A stretch of 64,000 nt of DNA, taken from Terriglobia bacterium (lineage in GTDB: Bacteria; Acidobacteriota; Terriglobia; Terriglobales; Acidobacteriaceae). The notes under the pieces are model-generated. The model did no database searches and had not been told where the DNA came from. It was given only the letters and a program-made list of their open reading frames with translations. Both the position numbers and the translations under genes were made by a program. The stretch is from assembly GCA_020073665.1 (NCBI GenBank), contig JAIQEU010000002.1, positions 62,001 through 126,000 of the forward strand, given 5' to 3'. Positions 26,512 to 35,134 of the stretch are shown here, one piece after another (the stretch's first letter is position 1; the number at the start of each line of letters is the position of its first letter).

Positions 26512-27432
26512 ATGAGCACACTCTCGGAAGCCGAGATTCGCCACAGACTTGACCCTCTGCGCGTGATCAACGCGATCGAATCTGCTTTTCGCGACCTCTA
26601 CCCCAATGTCGTCATTCCTTTGCGCACTCACCTGGAGACCGATGCCGGCGTCTTCCTCATCATGCCCTGCTACGACCGCGCCGGCCACGCGCTCGGTATG
26701 AAGCTGGTCATGGTGCAAAGCCGTCCCGCTCGCCCCGAAGATCGCATCCAGGCCACCTACCTGCTGCTCGAGGCGGAGACCGGGCTCCCGAAGCTGGTCA
26801 TCCCCGCCAACTATCTCACCGACCTACGCACGGCAGCGACCTCGGCGATCGCCACAAAGTTTCTGGCGCGCGAAGATGCCCGAGTTCTCGGGATCTTTGG
26901 TACAGGCCGCCAAGCCCGGGCACACATAAAGGTAGTGCCCCTGGTGCGTGGTTTCGAGCGCGTGCTGATCTGTGGTCGGGACGCAAATCAGGTGGTGGAA
27001 TTTGCCCGCGAGATATCGGTGGAATCTGGCTTGCGTGTGGAACCCGTCGACGCGTCCACCTGCGCCGCCGAGTCTGATGTGCTCTGCACCTGCACCTCAT
27101 CCGCAGTCCCATTGTTTGACGGGAGCCTGCTCCGTCCCGGGACTCACCTGAACGCAGTCGGCGCCTTCCAGCCACGCTCTCGCGAACTGGATTCCGCAGC
27201 GGTGGGACGCTCCCGCATTGTGGTCGAGACCTATGATGGTGCGCCCGAGGAAGCCGGCGACTTGCTCATTCCCAGGAAGGAAGGTGTGATCTCCCGCGAT
27301 CATATCGTCGCTGACCTGCACCAACTGGTCAGCCGTAAGCGGCTTGGCCGCACGCAGCCCAGCGATATCACGCTGTTCAAGAGCGTCGGCTGCGCGCTGG
27401 AAGATCTGGCCACTGCGAAACTGCTGGCCTGA
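26512..27432 (+). CDS. Ornithine cyclodeaminase/mu-crystallin family protein
   Basis: 306 aa from the ATG at 26512 (MSTLSEAEIRHRLDP); the frame runs open further upstream but that part lies antisense to the esterase. The NAD(P)-binding Rossmann segment is VLGIFGTGRQARAHIKVV, preceded by LTDLRTAATSAIATKFLA and followed by NAVGAFQPRSRELD, all typical. The family includes ornithine cyclodeaminase, alanine dehydrogenases and ketimine reductases, so the substrate is open. It diverges from the amidoligase operon with 111 bp between starts, and could supply an unusual amino acid (for example proline from ornithine) to it; that is inference. Confidence 0.87.
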   Translation: MSTLSEAEIRHRLDPLRVINAIESAFRDLYPNVVIPLRTHLETDAGVFLIMPCYDRAGHALGMKLVMVQSRPARPEDRIQATYLLLEAETGLPKLVIPANYLTDLRTAATSAIATKFLAREDARVLGIFGTGRQARAHIKVVPLVRGFERVLICGRDANQVVEFAREISVESGLRVEPVDASTCAAESDVLCTCTSSAVPLFDGSLLRPGTHLNAVGAFQPRSRELDSAAVGRSRIVVETYDGAPEEAGDLLIPRKEGVISRDHIVADLHQLVSRKRLGRTQPSDITLFKSVGCALEDLATAKLLA

Positions 27433-27435
27433 TGC

Positions 27436-27457
27436 AGCGCCGGCGTCCCGCCGGCCA
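27436..27457. repeat. REP-like unit, single copy
   Basis: AGCGCCGGCGTCCCGCCGGC, matching the left arm of the pair at 24584-24646, directly after the stop of the ornithine cyclodeaminase-like gene. Confidence 0.55.
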
Positions 27458-27460
27458 TTC

Positions 27461-28039
27461 CTACTGCGGCTTGCCCACAGGCTTGGCGCCGCCGTGCGGA
27501 TTTGTCATCCCAGGAGGAGCTGCGTTCATCCCGCCATGGCTCCCGCCCATCGAACCCATATCCCCCGGGGCAAAGCAGGTGATGCGGCCGCTGGGAGCAA
27601 CGCGCATCTGTGACGGGCACGCGCCGCTGGCCACTCCCGACGCCCCTTCCGCCTGCGCGGTGAACAATTTCCCAGCGGAGTTGCCGGCCACGCCCACGGT
27701 CATTCCCGGCATGTCGTAGGCTACCCAGAACGCGTGCTTTTTCTGCACAGCTTGGGTGGCGCAATCGCTGGCAACTTTCAGTTGGTCGTCGGCTTGCGAG
27801 CTGAGCCTTCCGCAACTGGTGGCCCCGGATCCAGCAAGCTCCTCGAGCTTCTGCTGCACCACGTCGCCCGATTTCGCGATCACACCCCCGGACAGATCAG
27901 GAACGGAGGTCATCCCGGTGGGGGTAGACGCAGGAGAGGAAGGCGCTGCGGAAGAAGGAGACGCTGCCGGCCCAGTCGACTTGTTGCACCCAGCCAAACA
28001 CACAACCGCAATCAGCAAAACCAGAAGAGTTGTTCGCAT
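27461..28039 (-). CDS. Putative lipoprotein of unknown function
   Basis: A 192-aa protein with a lipoprotein signal: MRTTLLVLLIAVVCLAGCNKS, lipobox LAGC with Cys-18. A Ser/Pro/Ala-rich linker (residues ~24-45) is followed by a small domain with four further cysteines (TSCGRLSS, SDCATQ, GACPSQ, ITCFAP) that could make two disulfides. The tail is rich in Gly, Met and Pro (DMGSMGGSHGGMNAAPPGM). Membrane-anchored, periplasm-facing. No family recognised. It lies downstream of the cytochrome c gene on the same strand (57 bp). Confidence 0.65.
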   Translation of the reverse strand: MRTTLLVLLIAVVCLAGCNKSTGPAASPSSAAPSSPASTPTGMTSVPDLSGGVIAKSGDVVQQKLEELAGSGATSCGRLSSQADDQLKVASDCATQAVQKKHAFWVAYDMPGMTVGVAGNSAGKLFTAQAEGASGVASGACPSQMRVAPSGRITCFAPGDMGSMGGSHGGMNAAPPGMTNPHGGAKPVGKPQ

Positions 28040-28096
28040 GACGCGATTATTGTAAACGAGCGTGGCAGATTCGCGAGGCGCAGACTTCCCAGAAAC

Positions 28097-28621
28097 TTAG
28101 GGCTGCTTCTTTCGCCATTCCGCATCCACTGCCGGCGGCAAAGATTCCAGGCGGCTCAGGAAGGTGGCGACTTTCCAAATATGGTCGTCCGACACTGCCT
28201 GATCGTTGTGCCACTGCCGGTCCCAGGCCGACATGCCGGAATAGCGGACACCATTCCTGACAATCCAAAACAGCTGCCAGTCGGGCAGCCGGGGTGGGTT
28301 CTTGGCAAACTGCGGAACATTTGGGTAAAAGCTAGCCCCGTAGTCGCTGGCCTCGTTGGGATCGCCGTGGCACCCGGCGCAGGCATCTTTGAAAATTTTC
28401 ATTCCTGCCAGCAGGGTCTCATCCGTCATAGGAAGCGGGTTGGAGACATGCGGGGCGTGCCGCGCCACGTAGTTGTTGAGCGCCATTTGCGAGAAGGCCT
28501 TCTCCCATGCCGGTGGAGGCGCGCTTGCGTAAGTGGGCAACAAGCCACACCAAGCCATGGCCAAAGCGATCACTGGAAGCGTCAAGATCCCAAGCACCCA
28601 GCCTGCGAGAAGTCTGCGCAT
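28097..28621 (-). CDS. Membrane-anchored monohaem cytochrome c
   Basis: 174 aa from the ATG at 28619-28621, which has a strong GGAGGTGG site; the longer frame does not. An N-terminal anchor (LLAGWVLGILTLPVIALAMAW) is followed by one haem-binding CAGCH motif in FKDACAGCHGDPNE and a candidate axial Met in VRYSGMSAWDRQ. It resembles small class-I cytochromes that carry electrons in the periplasm. No oxidase genes are adjacent, so its partner is unknown. Confidence 0.85.
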   Translation of the reverse strand: MRRLLAGWVLGILTLPVIALAMAWCGLLPTYASAPPPAWEKAFSQMALNNYVARHAPHVSNPLPMTDETLLAGMKIFKDACAGCHGDPNEASDYGASFYPNVPQFAKNPPRLPDWQLFWIVRNGVRYSGMSAWDRQWHNDQAVSDDHIWKVATFLSRLESLPPAVDAEWRKKQP

Positions 28622-28688
28622 AACCACCTCCCGGTGTCTTCGTATAGACGGCACAACCGTGAATTGGTTTCGCCGCTAAAATGGCTCC

Positions 28689-29684
28689 ATGCGTGCCATG
28701 GTGCTAGAGCGCCCGCGGCCAGCGGATGAGTCTCCGCTCAACTTGCGAGATATCCCCAGGCCAATTCCTGGCCCCGGCGAGATTCGTGTGCAGGTGCGCT
28801 GCTGCGGCCTGTGCCACACCGACCTCCACACCGTCGAAGGCGACCTGCAATTGCCTAAACTTCCCGTCGTGCCCGGCCACCAGATCGTCGGCGCCGTTGA
28901 CGCCGCCGGCAGCGGCGCGCGCACATTCAAGGAGGGCGACCGCGTGGGCATCCCGTGGCTGCACTCCACCTGCGGCCACTGTGAATACTGCCGCCGCGAT
29001 CTGGAGAACCTGTGCGACTCCGCCCGGTTCACGGGACTCCACGTTGACGGCGGTTACGCCGAATACACCGTCGTCCACGAAAATTACGCGTACCCTATTC
29101 CGAAGATTTTCTCCGACGAAAACGCGGCGCCGCTGCTGTGTGCTGGGATCATCGGCTACCGCTCCTATCGTCTGAGCGGCGCCGGCTCCGGACAGCGACT
29201 CGGGCTCTACGGTTTCGGAGCCTCCGCCCACTTGGTCTTGCAGTTTGCCCGTCACTGCGGCTGCGAGGTGTACGTTTTCACTCGCACCGCAGCACACCGC
29301 GAGCTGGCCAAGAGCCTGGGCGCTGCCTGGGTTGGCGCCGCCGAAGACGCAGCTCCGCACCCACTCGACGCCGCTATCATTTTTGCCCCTGCGGGCGGCT
29401 TGGTCCCGCACGCTCTCCGGGCGCTGCGCAGAGCCGGCAGTCTCGTGCTGGCGGGCATCACCATGAGCCCCATCCCGCAGATGGATTACTCGCTTGTCTA
29501 TCAGGAACGCACCATCCGCAGCGTAGCCAACTGCACCCGTCAGGACGCCCGCGAGTTTCTCGAACTTGCTGCCGATGTTCCCCTGCACACCGAGATCCAG
29601 ATCTTCGATCTGGAGCGAGCTAACCAGGCCCTGCAAGCATTAAAGAGGAGCGAGATCAAAGGAGCCGGTGTGCTGCGGATTTGA
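28689..29684 (+). CDS. Zinc-dependent alcohol dehydrogenase (AdhA-like)
   Basis: A 331-aa medium-chain dehydrogenase. The catalytic-zinc segment is CGLCHTDLHTVEG with PVVPGHQIVG, and the structural-zinc cysteines are in STCGHCEYCRRDLENLC. The cofactor-binding region is LGLYGFGASAHLVLQFARH. The product is expected to oxidise or reduce an alcohol/aldehyde with NAD(P). It is a single gene with a small hairpin (AGCCGC-GCA-GCGGCT, 29706-29720) just after its stop. Confidence 0.9.
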   Translation: MRAMVLERPRPADESPLNLRDIPRPIPGPGEIRVQVRCCGLCHTDLHTVEGDLQLPKLPVVPGHQIVGAVDAAGSGARTFKEGDRVGIPWLHSTCGHCEYCRRDLENLCDSARFTGLHVDGGYAEYTVVHENYAYPIPKIFSDENAAPLLCAGIIGYRSYRLSGAGSGQRLGLYGFGASAHLVLQFARHCGCEVYVFTRTAAHRELAKSLGAAWVGAAEDAAPHPLDAAIIFAPAGGLVPHALRALRRAGSLVLAGITMSPIPQMDYSLVYQERTIRSVANCTRQDAREFLELAADVPLHTEIQIFDLERANQALQALKRSEIKGAGVLRI

Positions 29685-29741
29685 GCTGGATCGGACCTCA
29701 GGCCGAGCCGCGCAGCGGCTGCCAATGCATCGCCCCAAGAC

Positions 29742-29771
29742 TTGCAAGTAACTAAATCTAAAGCATATGTT
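29742..29771 (+). promoter_or_regulatory. Candidate promoter upstream of egtB
   Basis: TTGCAA (29742-29747), an 18-nt spacer and TATGTT (29766-29771) form an imperfect sigma70-like promoter about 155 bp before egtB. The remainder of 29685-29925 shows no gene. Confidence 0.35.
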
Positions 29772-29925
29772 GGCGCTGCGGCATTGCTGATTTGGCCTCG
29801 ATAACCGTGAGTCCGCAGCCTTGTTTCGCGCATCTACTGTAGGACTTCGGGCAGTCCCCGATGTAACCTCGAGGACACGCTCGTCATCCAACCGAGAAGC
29901 TTTCAACGCCGGAAGGAGTCCCTCG

Positions 29926-31254
29926 ATGCTGGCCGCGCAAAACGACGTTGAAGTTGGGCACGCGCTGGAACGGCTGGCCGCGTCTCGCGCCGAAACCGAC
30001 AATCTGTTCGACCTGGTTAGACCCGATTCTCTCTACGAGCGGCCCATTCCCGAAAGACACCGTATCGTTTTCTATATCGGTCACCTGGAGTCCTTCGACT
30101 GGAATCTTCTTAGGGAGCGCCTGTTTGACGTCACACCGTTCCATTCCGAATTCGATCGGTTGTTTGCTTTCGGCATCGATCCGGTAGGCGGTGGTCTTCC
30201 CCAGGATCAGCCTGCCGACTGGCCATCGATCGCGGAAGTACGAAACTATGTGGGCCGGGTGCGGCAGATTCTGGATGAAGAATTGCCCAAGGCCCTGGCT
30301 CCGGGCGCCAGTACTCGCGAGTTTCCTGTCACTTTGTTGTTGAATGTCGCCATTGAGCATCGCCTGATGCATGCCGAAACGTTGGCCTACATGCTGCACC
30401 AGTTGCCGCTCGAACGGAAGGTCCGCCCGCAGCAATCGTCTGGGCCGCTGGCGGTGACTGTACAACCGCACATGGTGGAGATTCCTGCCGGCCCGGCCAC
30501 GCTTGGTCTTCCCCGCACAGGCCCTGCTTTCGGTTGGGACAATGAGTACGAAGAGCATACCGTCACCGTACCTGCCTTCGCCATCGATCAATACAAAGTC
30601 TCCAACGCCCAATGGATGGAATTCATGGCCGCCCGGGGCTACGAACAGCGCGATCTCTGGACCGAGGACGACTGGAACTGGCGACGCGATGAGCAAGTGA
30701 GCCATCCGGCGTTCTGGAAGTGGGCTGGCGGAGCTTGGACTTACCGCACCATGTTTGACGAAATCCCGCTGCCGCTCGACTGGCCGGTTTACGTGAGCCA
30801 CGCGGAGGCGACGGCGTTTGCCCGCTGGGCAGGGAAGTCGTTGCCCACCGAGGCGCAGTGGCATCGCGCCGCCTACGCTACTCGAGAAGGCGAGGCGAGA
30901 CACTATCCATGGGGTTCCGCAGTTCCCAGCGCGCAGCTTGGTAACTTCGACTTCCAGCGCTGGGACCCAACGCCCGTCGGAGCTTTCCCTCAGGGCCAAA
31001 GTGCATGGGGCGTGGTCGGCCTGGTCGGGAACGGCTGGGAGTGGACCTCAACCATACTTGGTCCGTTCCCCGGCTTCCGGCGCTTTCCGTTTTATCCCGG
31101 TTATTCGGCGGACTTCTTCGATGGCAAGCATTACGTCATCAAGGGCGGATCGGCCCGCACCGCGGCATGCATGCTGCGGCGCTCGTTCCGCAACTGGTTC
31201 CAGCCGCACTACCAGTACGTTTACGCGGGATTCCGCTGTGTGAGTAACCAATGA
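29926..31254 (+). CDS. egtB: Ergothioneine biosynthesis iron enzyme EgtB
   Basis: 442 aa from the ATG at 29926 (GGAAGGAG upstream). The N-terminal DinB-like domain carries the three iron-binding histidines: one in YIGHLESFDWN and two in the HxxxH of IEHRLMHAETLAYM. The C-terminal formylglycine-generating-enzyme-like domain has GNGWEWTST and the closing IKGGSARTAACMLRRSFRNW. EgtB joins hercynine to a thiol donor using Fe and oxygen, forming a sulfoxide. It overlaps egtD by 4 bp (ATGA), so they are translationally coupled. The donor (gamma-glutamylcysteine or free cysteine) cannot be read here. Confidence 0.93.
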   Translation: MLAAQNDVEVGHALERLAASRAETDNLFDLVRPDSLYERPIPERHRIVFYIGHLESFDWNLLRERLFDVTPFHSEFDRLFAFGIDPVGGGLPQDQPADWPSIAEVRNYVGRVRQILDEELPKALAPGASTREFPVTLLLNVAIEHRLMHAETLAYMLHQLPLERKVRPQQSSGPLAVTVQPHMVEIPAGPATLGLPRTGPAFGWDNEYEEHTVTVPAFAIDQYKVSNAQWMEFMAARGYEQRDLWTEDDWNWRRDEQVSHPAFWKWAGGAWTYRTMFDEIPLPLDWPVYVSHAEATAFARWAGKSLPTEAQWHRAAYATREGEARHYPWGSAVPSAQLGNFDFQRWDPTPVGAFPQGQSAWGVVGLVGNGWEWTSTILGPFPGFRRFPFYPGYSADFFDGKHYVIKGGSARTAACMLRRSFRNWFQPHYQYVYAGFRCVSNQ

Positions 31255-32234
31255 AAAAACATTTCATGCTGACCCACGCTATCACCGCCGATCCGGCGTT
31301 CGAATTCGCTGCCGACGTGCGCGCCGGACTGGATCGCCCCGGGCAGAAGGAGCTGCTGTCGAAGTACTTGTATGACGACGTGGGCTCGGCGCTGTTCGAA
31401 GTGATCAGCGTGTTGCCGGAATACGGCCTGACCCGGGCGGACGAACGGCTATTGCAGCGGCACGCCGGCGACATCGTGGAGCGCGTTCCGGCGCCGGTGA
31501 TGGTGGCTGAACTGGGCAGCGGAAGCGGCAAGAAAACGCGCTGGATCCTCGAAGCCTGCTGCCGCCGTCAGCACACCTCCTATTACCCCATCGAGATCTC
31601 GCGCACCGCGCTCGCCATGTGCGCGCGCGAGCTGGGCGACATCGATTCCATCAGCATTGTGGGCTTCGAACGCGAGTACCTCGATGGCTTGCTGGAAGTC
31701 GCGGCCAGACGGAAGCACGGCGAGCACCTGCTGGTGTTATTCCTCGGAAGCACGATCGGCAACTTTGACCGGCCCGCCGGTGTGAAGTTCCTGCGGCAGG
31801 TCCGCAGAATTCTGCAAGCGGGTGATTCGTTGCTGCTGGGGACCGACTTGGAGAAGCCCATCCCGCAACTGCTCAATGCCTACCGCGACTCGCTGGGCGT
31901 GACTTCGGCGTTCAACCTGAACCTGCTGGCCCGCATCAACCGGGAACTGGATGGCGATTTCGATCTGTCGCAGTTCGAGCACACGGTCCGGTTCAACCCG
32001 GAAGCGCGCAGCGTGGAAATGCACCTGCGGTCCAAACACAATCAAACCGTAACCATCCCCAAAGCCGAACTTTCGGTTACCCTCCTTGAGGACGAAACCA
32101 TCTGGACGGAAAGCAGCCACAAGTATTCCGCTAGCGAAATCACCGAGATCGCCCGCCAGACCGGTTTCCGCTGCGATGGCCAGTGGATGGATCGCGAATG
32201 GCCGTTTGCCGAGAACCTGCTGATCGCGGAATGA
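31251..32234 (+). CDS. egtD: L-histidine N-alpha-methyltransferase EgtD
   Basis: A 327-aa EgtD-family methyltransferase that trimethylates histidine to hercynine with S-adenosylmethionine. Visible are LPEYGLTRADERLLQ near the start, the SAM-binding ELGSGSGKKTRWILE, FLGSTIGNFDRPAG, and the substrate-pocket TIWTESSHKYSASE. It starts in the egtB stop codon overlap. With egtB it makes the first two steps of ergothioneine synthesis. No egtA, egtC or egtE lies beside it. Confidence 0.93.
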   Translation: MKKHFMLTHAITADPAFEFAADVRAGLDRPGQKELLSKYLYDDVGSALFEVISVLPEYGLTRADERLLQRHAGDIVERVPAPVMVAELGSGSGKKTRWILEACCRRQHTSYYPIEISRTALAMCARELGDIDSISIVGFEREYLDGLLEVAARRKHGEHLLVLFLGSTIGNFDRPAGVKFLRQVRRILQAGDSLLLGTDLEKPIPQLLNAYRDSLGVTSAFNLNLLARINRELDGDFDLSQFEHTVRFNPEARSVEMHLRSKHNQTVTIPKAELSVTLLEDETIWTESSHKYSASEITEIARQTGFRCDGQWMDREWPFAENLLIAE

Positions 32235-32262
32235 GGGCAGGTTCGTATCAGGGCGCGCCTGT

Positions 32263-35115
32263 TTAGGCGCTGGATTTCCCGTCGGTATAGAACGCCGCTT
32301 CCACCGGCCGCACCACGCGTGGGAACCACAACGGTCGCCGCAGCCTGCCGGGGGCTCGGCGGGTAAGCGCTTTCCACTTCAGGTACACGGCGTAGGACAG
32401 GTTCGTGTCCACAAAGATATCTCCGTAGCGATCGTCCGGGCCCGCCTTCTCCACCCGCACCATCTGGTGCCAGCAATGCATTCCGCTGATGGGGTCAGGA
32501 TGCACCGGGAAGGTGATGTCCTGATGCACGCCGGCATCGCTCCACCAGACGCGTTTGGTGTCGGGATCGGGGCTCTGGTAAGGCGCGACGCCTTCGATCT
32601 GGCGCATCTTCCACTGCCCCTTGCCCACTTCTTTCAAGTCCACCCAGGCGCTGGACATGCGTTCGATCTGTTCGTCCTTGTTCACGCGCCAGCGGCCCAG
32701 ATGATGCGAACACGCCACCACGCCGGGCGTGAGGCCTTCCGTGACCCAGGCATGCAGCACGAAGAAACCGATTTCGGTATGGACCTTGATCAGGTCACCG
32801 GTACGCACGTTGCCCAGTTTGGCCGCGTCCACCGGATTCACCCACAGCGGATTCTTGTGCGAAATCTCGTAGAGCAGTTTCGAATTGCCCGAGCGGGTGT
32901 GGATGAGATTGGGCAACCGGAAAATGGGCAGCAGGGTGCAAACCTCGCCGTGTGCGTCTTTCGGCCAGTCAACCGTCGGCGTATAGAGAGGATTGAAATC
33001 TTCTGTCGGATTTCCGACAGACGCAGCCTGTGCTGACCGGTGAATATGGCTGCGATAGTACTCGGGCAGCACAAACTCCGGCCATTTCCAGTCGGCCATG
33101 GTTTTCGAAAACAGCTCAAGCTTGCGCGAAGGTGTGCCGTAGCCCACGACCGCTTTGCCATCCACCATTACGCCCACGGCTTTGCCTTGTTTCGTCACCA
33201 CGCCGTTGGCTTCGACACTGGACCCATCCAGGTCCGCCGCCGCAACCGGCTTCTCGTTCAACTTGTACACGTCCGTGGTCACCTCGAAGGCCCCGTACTT
33301 ACGCATATATTCGAGAGGCGTGAGGTTCTCTTTCTTCGCGGCTTCAGGAAGCCCCGGCACGGAGTTCTCAAAAATCCAGCCGTAGTATTCGTCCAGCGTA
33401 ATCTTCTGCCCCGGCCGGTACGGCGACTCGAACCAATGCCGGATACCCATGGAACCATCCGGATCGATCGCCCACGACAGGTTGATCCAGAACTCATCTT
33501 CCTCCCAGACTTCTCCGGGATTGGCCTGGTAGGTGTAGTCGAATTTCTCTCCCTGCCTCTCCCTCAATACGCGGAGCACAGGCTGGCGGAACCCGATCCA
33601 CTTACTCGCCTGCGTCTCCTGGCTCATCAAATCGTGACGCTCTGGACTGAAGCCCATGGGCAGCACGTAGTCGGCGAACCACGCCGTCTCGCTCCAGGTA
33701 GGGGTCAACGCCGCGTGCAAGCCGATCTTCTCCTCGTCTCGCAACATCTCGATCCACGAGAATCCATCAGGATAGGTCCACACGGGGTTAAAGACGCGAG
33801 TAAAGTAGGCGTCGACACGTCCACGGCCTTCCTTCAGAAAGTGCGGCAGCAGAAACGACATCTCGTGCGTACAAAGCGGCCATTCCGGTGGATACAGCAA
33901 CTCGTTCCAGCGCTTCTGCGGCGGTGGAACCTTGAATGGCTTTGGCACAAACTTGTTCCACGCATTCAGATTGTGCCCGCCCTCAGTTCCGACCGACCCG
34001 GTCAGTACATGCACCAGCATCAAGGCACGCGCCGACTGCCATCCGCCCAGGTTTCCCGACGCGCTGCCCCGCCACAAGTGCGATGCGAAGCGGCTTCCCG
34101 CAGCCGCGATTTCCCGCGCAATCCTGACGATGACATCGGCTTTGACTCCGCTTTCTTTCTCCGCAAACTCGGGAGTGTAGCGCGCGTAGTGGTGCTTCAA
34201 GGCTTCGATGAAGGCTGCAAAACTCTGGGCTTTGGCCTTGAATCCGTCGACCTCCAGTTCTTCCCAGTTGGTCCAGTTCTGCATGAATGCGGCATCAAAC
34301 CGGTTTTCGTTAAGGATGACCAGCGCGATGGCCAGCAATACTGCAGCCTCGGTGCCGGGATAGGTCGGCAACCAGTAGTCCGCCATGCTGGCGGTATTGG
34401 AGAGGCGCGGGTCCATGACCGCCAGCTTGGCGCCGGCCATCTTCCCGTCGATGATGCGCTGCGCGTGCGGGTTGAAATAGTGCCCGGACTCCAGATGTGC
34501 CGAGAGCAGCAGGATAAAGCGCGCATTGGCGTGGTCGGGAGATGGCCGGTCGGCATAGTGCCACAGCAAATATCCGAGGCGCGCGGACGACGAGCAGACG
34601 TTGGTGTGCGAGTTGTGCCCGTCAATGCCCCAAGCCTGCAGGGTGCGATCCATGATGAAGTCGTGTCCCGGCCGGCCGACGTGGTACATCACTTCCTCGC
34701 CGCGACCTTCCTGGAACGCCTTGCGAATGCGGGCGCCGAAGGTCTCCAGCACTTCATCCCAGGAAACGCGCGCCCATTGGCCGCCGCCGCGCGGCCCGAC
34801 TCGTTTCATCGGGTAAAGCACGCGGTCGGGATCATGAACCTGGTTGATGGTGGCAGGACCCTTGGCGCACAGGCGTCCCCGGCTGGCAGGATGTTTGGGA
34901 TTGCCTTCAAACTTTGCGATCTTCCCGGTCTCCTTGTCGACGTAGGCCAGCAGTCCACAGGCCGACTCGCAGTTGAAGCAGATCGTGGGGACCAACTGGT
35001 AGTGCCGCTCCACGCGTCGAGGCCATGCTTGGGAGTCAAACTCGGTCCAGTCATCCCACTTCTCAACCGGTGGACAGGTCGAAAGATGGCTGCCAAAGCG
35101 TTTGAAGTCGTCCAT
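32263..35115 (-). CDS. Molybdopterin oxidoreductase catalytic subunit, CISM family
   Basis: 950 aa from the ATG at 35113-35115 (CAGGAG upstream); an upstream GTG at 35151 would overlap the previous gene. The N-terminal [4Fe-4S] motif is TICFNCESACGLLA with the fourth Cys in GRLCAKGPA. The likely molybdenum ligand is the Cys in HTNVCSSSARLGY. Later come GTEGGHNLN and a C-terminal molydopterin dinucleotide-binding domain (IPEF-type fold around LPIFRLPNLIHTRSGNS). There is no Tat or other signal peptide, so the enzyme should stay in the cytoplasm. Its substrate is not known; cytosol-facing relatives such as sulfite dehydrogenase SoeA exist. It is 19 bp after the electron-transfer partner gene. 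Confidence 0.88.
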   Translation of the reverse strand: MDDFKRFGSHLSTCPPVEKWDDWTEFDSQAWPRRVERHYQLVPTICFNCESACGLLAYVDKETGKIAKFEGNPKHPASRGRLCAKGPATINQVHDPDRVLYPMKRVGPRGGGQWARVSWDEVLETFGARIRKAFQEGRGEEVMYHVGRPGHDFIMDRTLQAWGIDGHNSHTNVCSSSARLGYLLWHYADRPSPDHANARFILLLSAHLESGHYFNPHAQRIIDGKMAGAKLAVMDPRLSNTASMADYWLPTYPGTEAAVLLAIALVILNENRFDAAFMQNWTNWEELEVDGFKAKAQSFAAFIEALKHHYARYTPEFAEKESGVKADVIVRIAREIAAAGSRFASHLWRGSASGNLGGWQSARALMLVHVLTGSVGTEGGHNLNAWNKFVPKPFKVPPPQKRWNELLYPPEWPLCTHEMSFLLPHFLKEGRGRVDAYFTRVFNPVWTYPDGFSWIEMLRDEEKIGLHAALTPTWSETAWFADYVLPMGFSPERHDLMSQETQASKWIGFRQPVLRVLRERQGEKFDYTYQANPGEVWEEDEFWINLSWAIDPDGSMGIRHWFESPYRPGQKITLDEYYGWIFENSVPGLPEAAKKENLTPLEYMRKYGAFEVTTDVYKLNEKPVAAADLDGSSVEANGVVTKQGKAVGVMVDGKAVVGYGTPSRKLELFSKTMADWKWPEFVLPEYYRSHIHRSAQAASVGNPTEDFNPLYTPTVDWPKDAHGEVCTLLPIFRLPNLIHTRSGNSKLLYEISHKNPLWVNPVDAAKLGNVRTGDLIKVHTEIGFFVLHAWVTEGLTPGVVACSHHLGRWRVNKDEQIERMSSAWVDLKEVGKGQWKMRQIEGVAPYQSPDPDTKRVWWSDAGVHQDITFPVHPDPISGMHCWHQMVRVEKAGPDDRYGDIFVDTNLSYAVYLKWKALTRRAPGRLRRPLWFPRVVRPVEAAFYTDGKSSA

Positions 35116-35134
35116 AGTTCGAATCTCCTGCCCG

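Noticed and set aside
32251-32270. Hairpin GCGCC-TGTTTA-GGCGC as terminator between egtD and the molybdoenzyme gene
   Set aside because: The stem is only 5 bp, overlaps the stop codon of the molybdoenzyme gene, and lacks a T-run.
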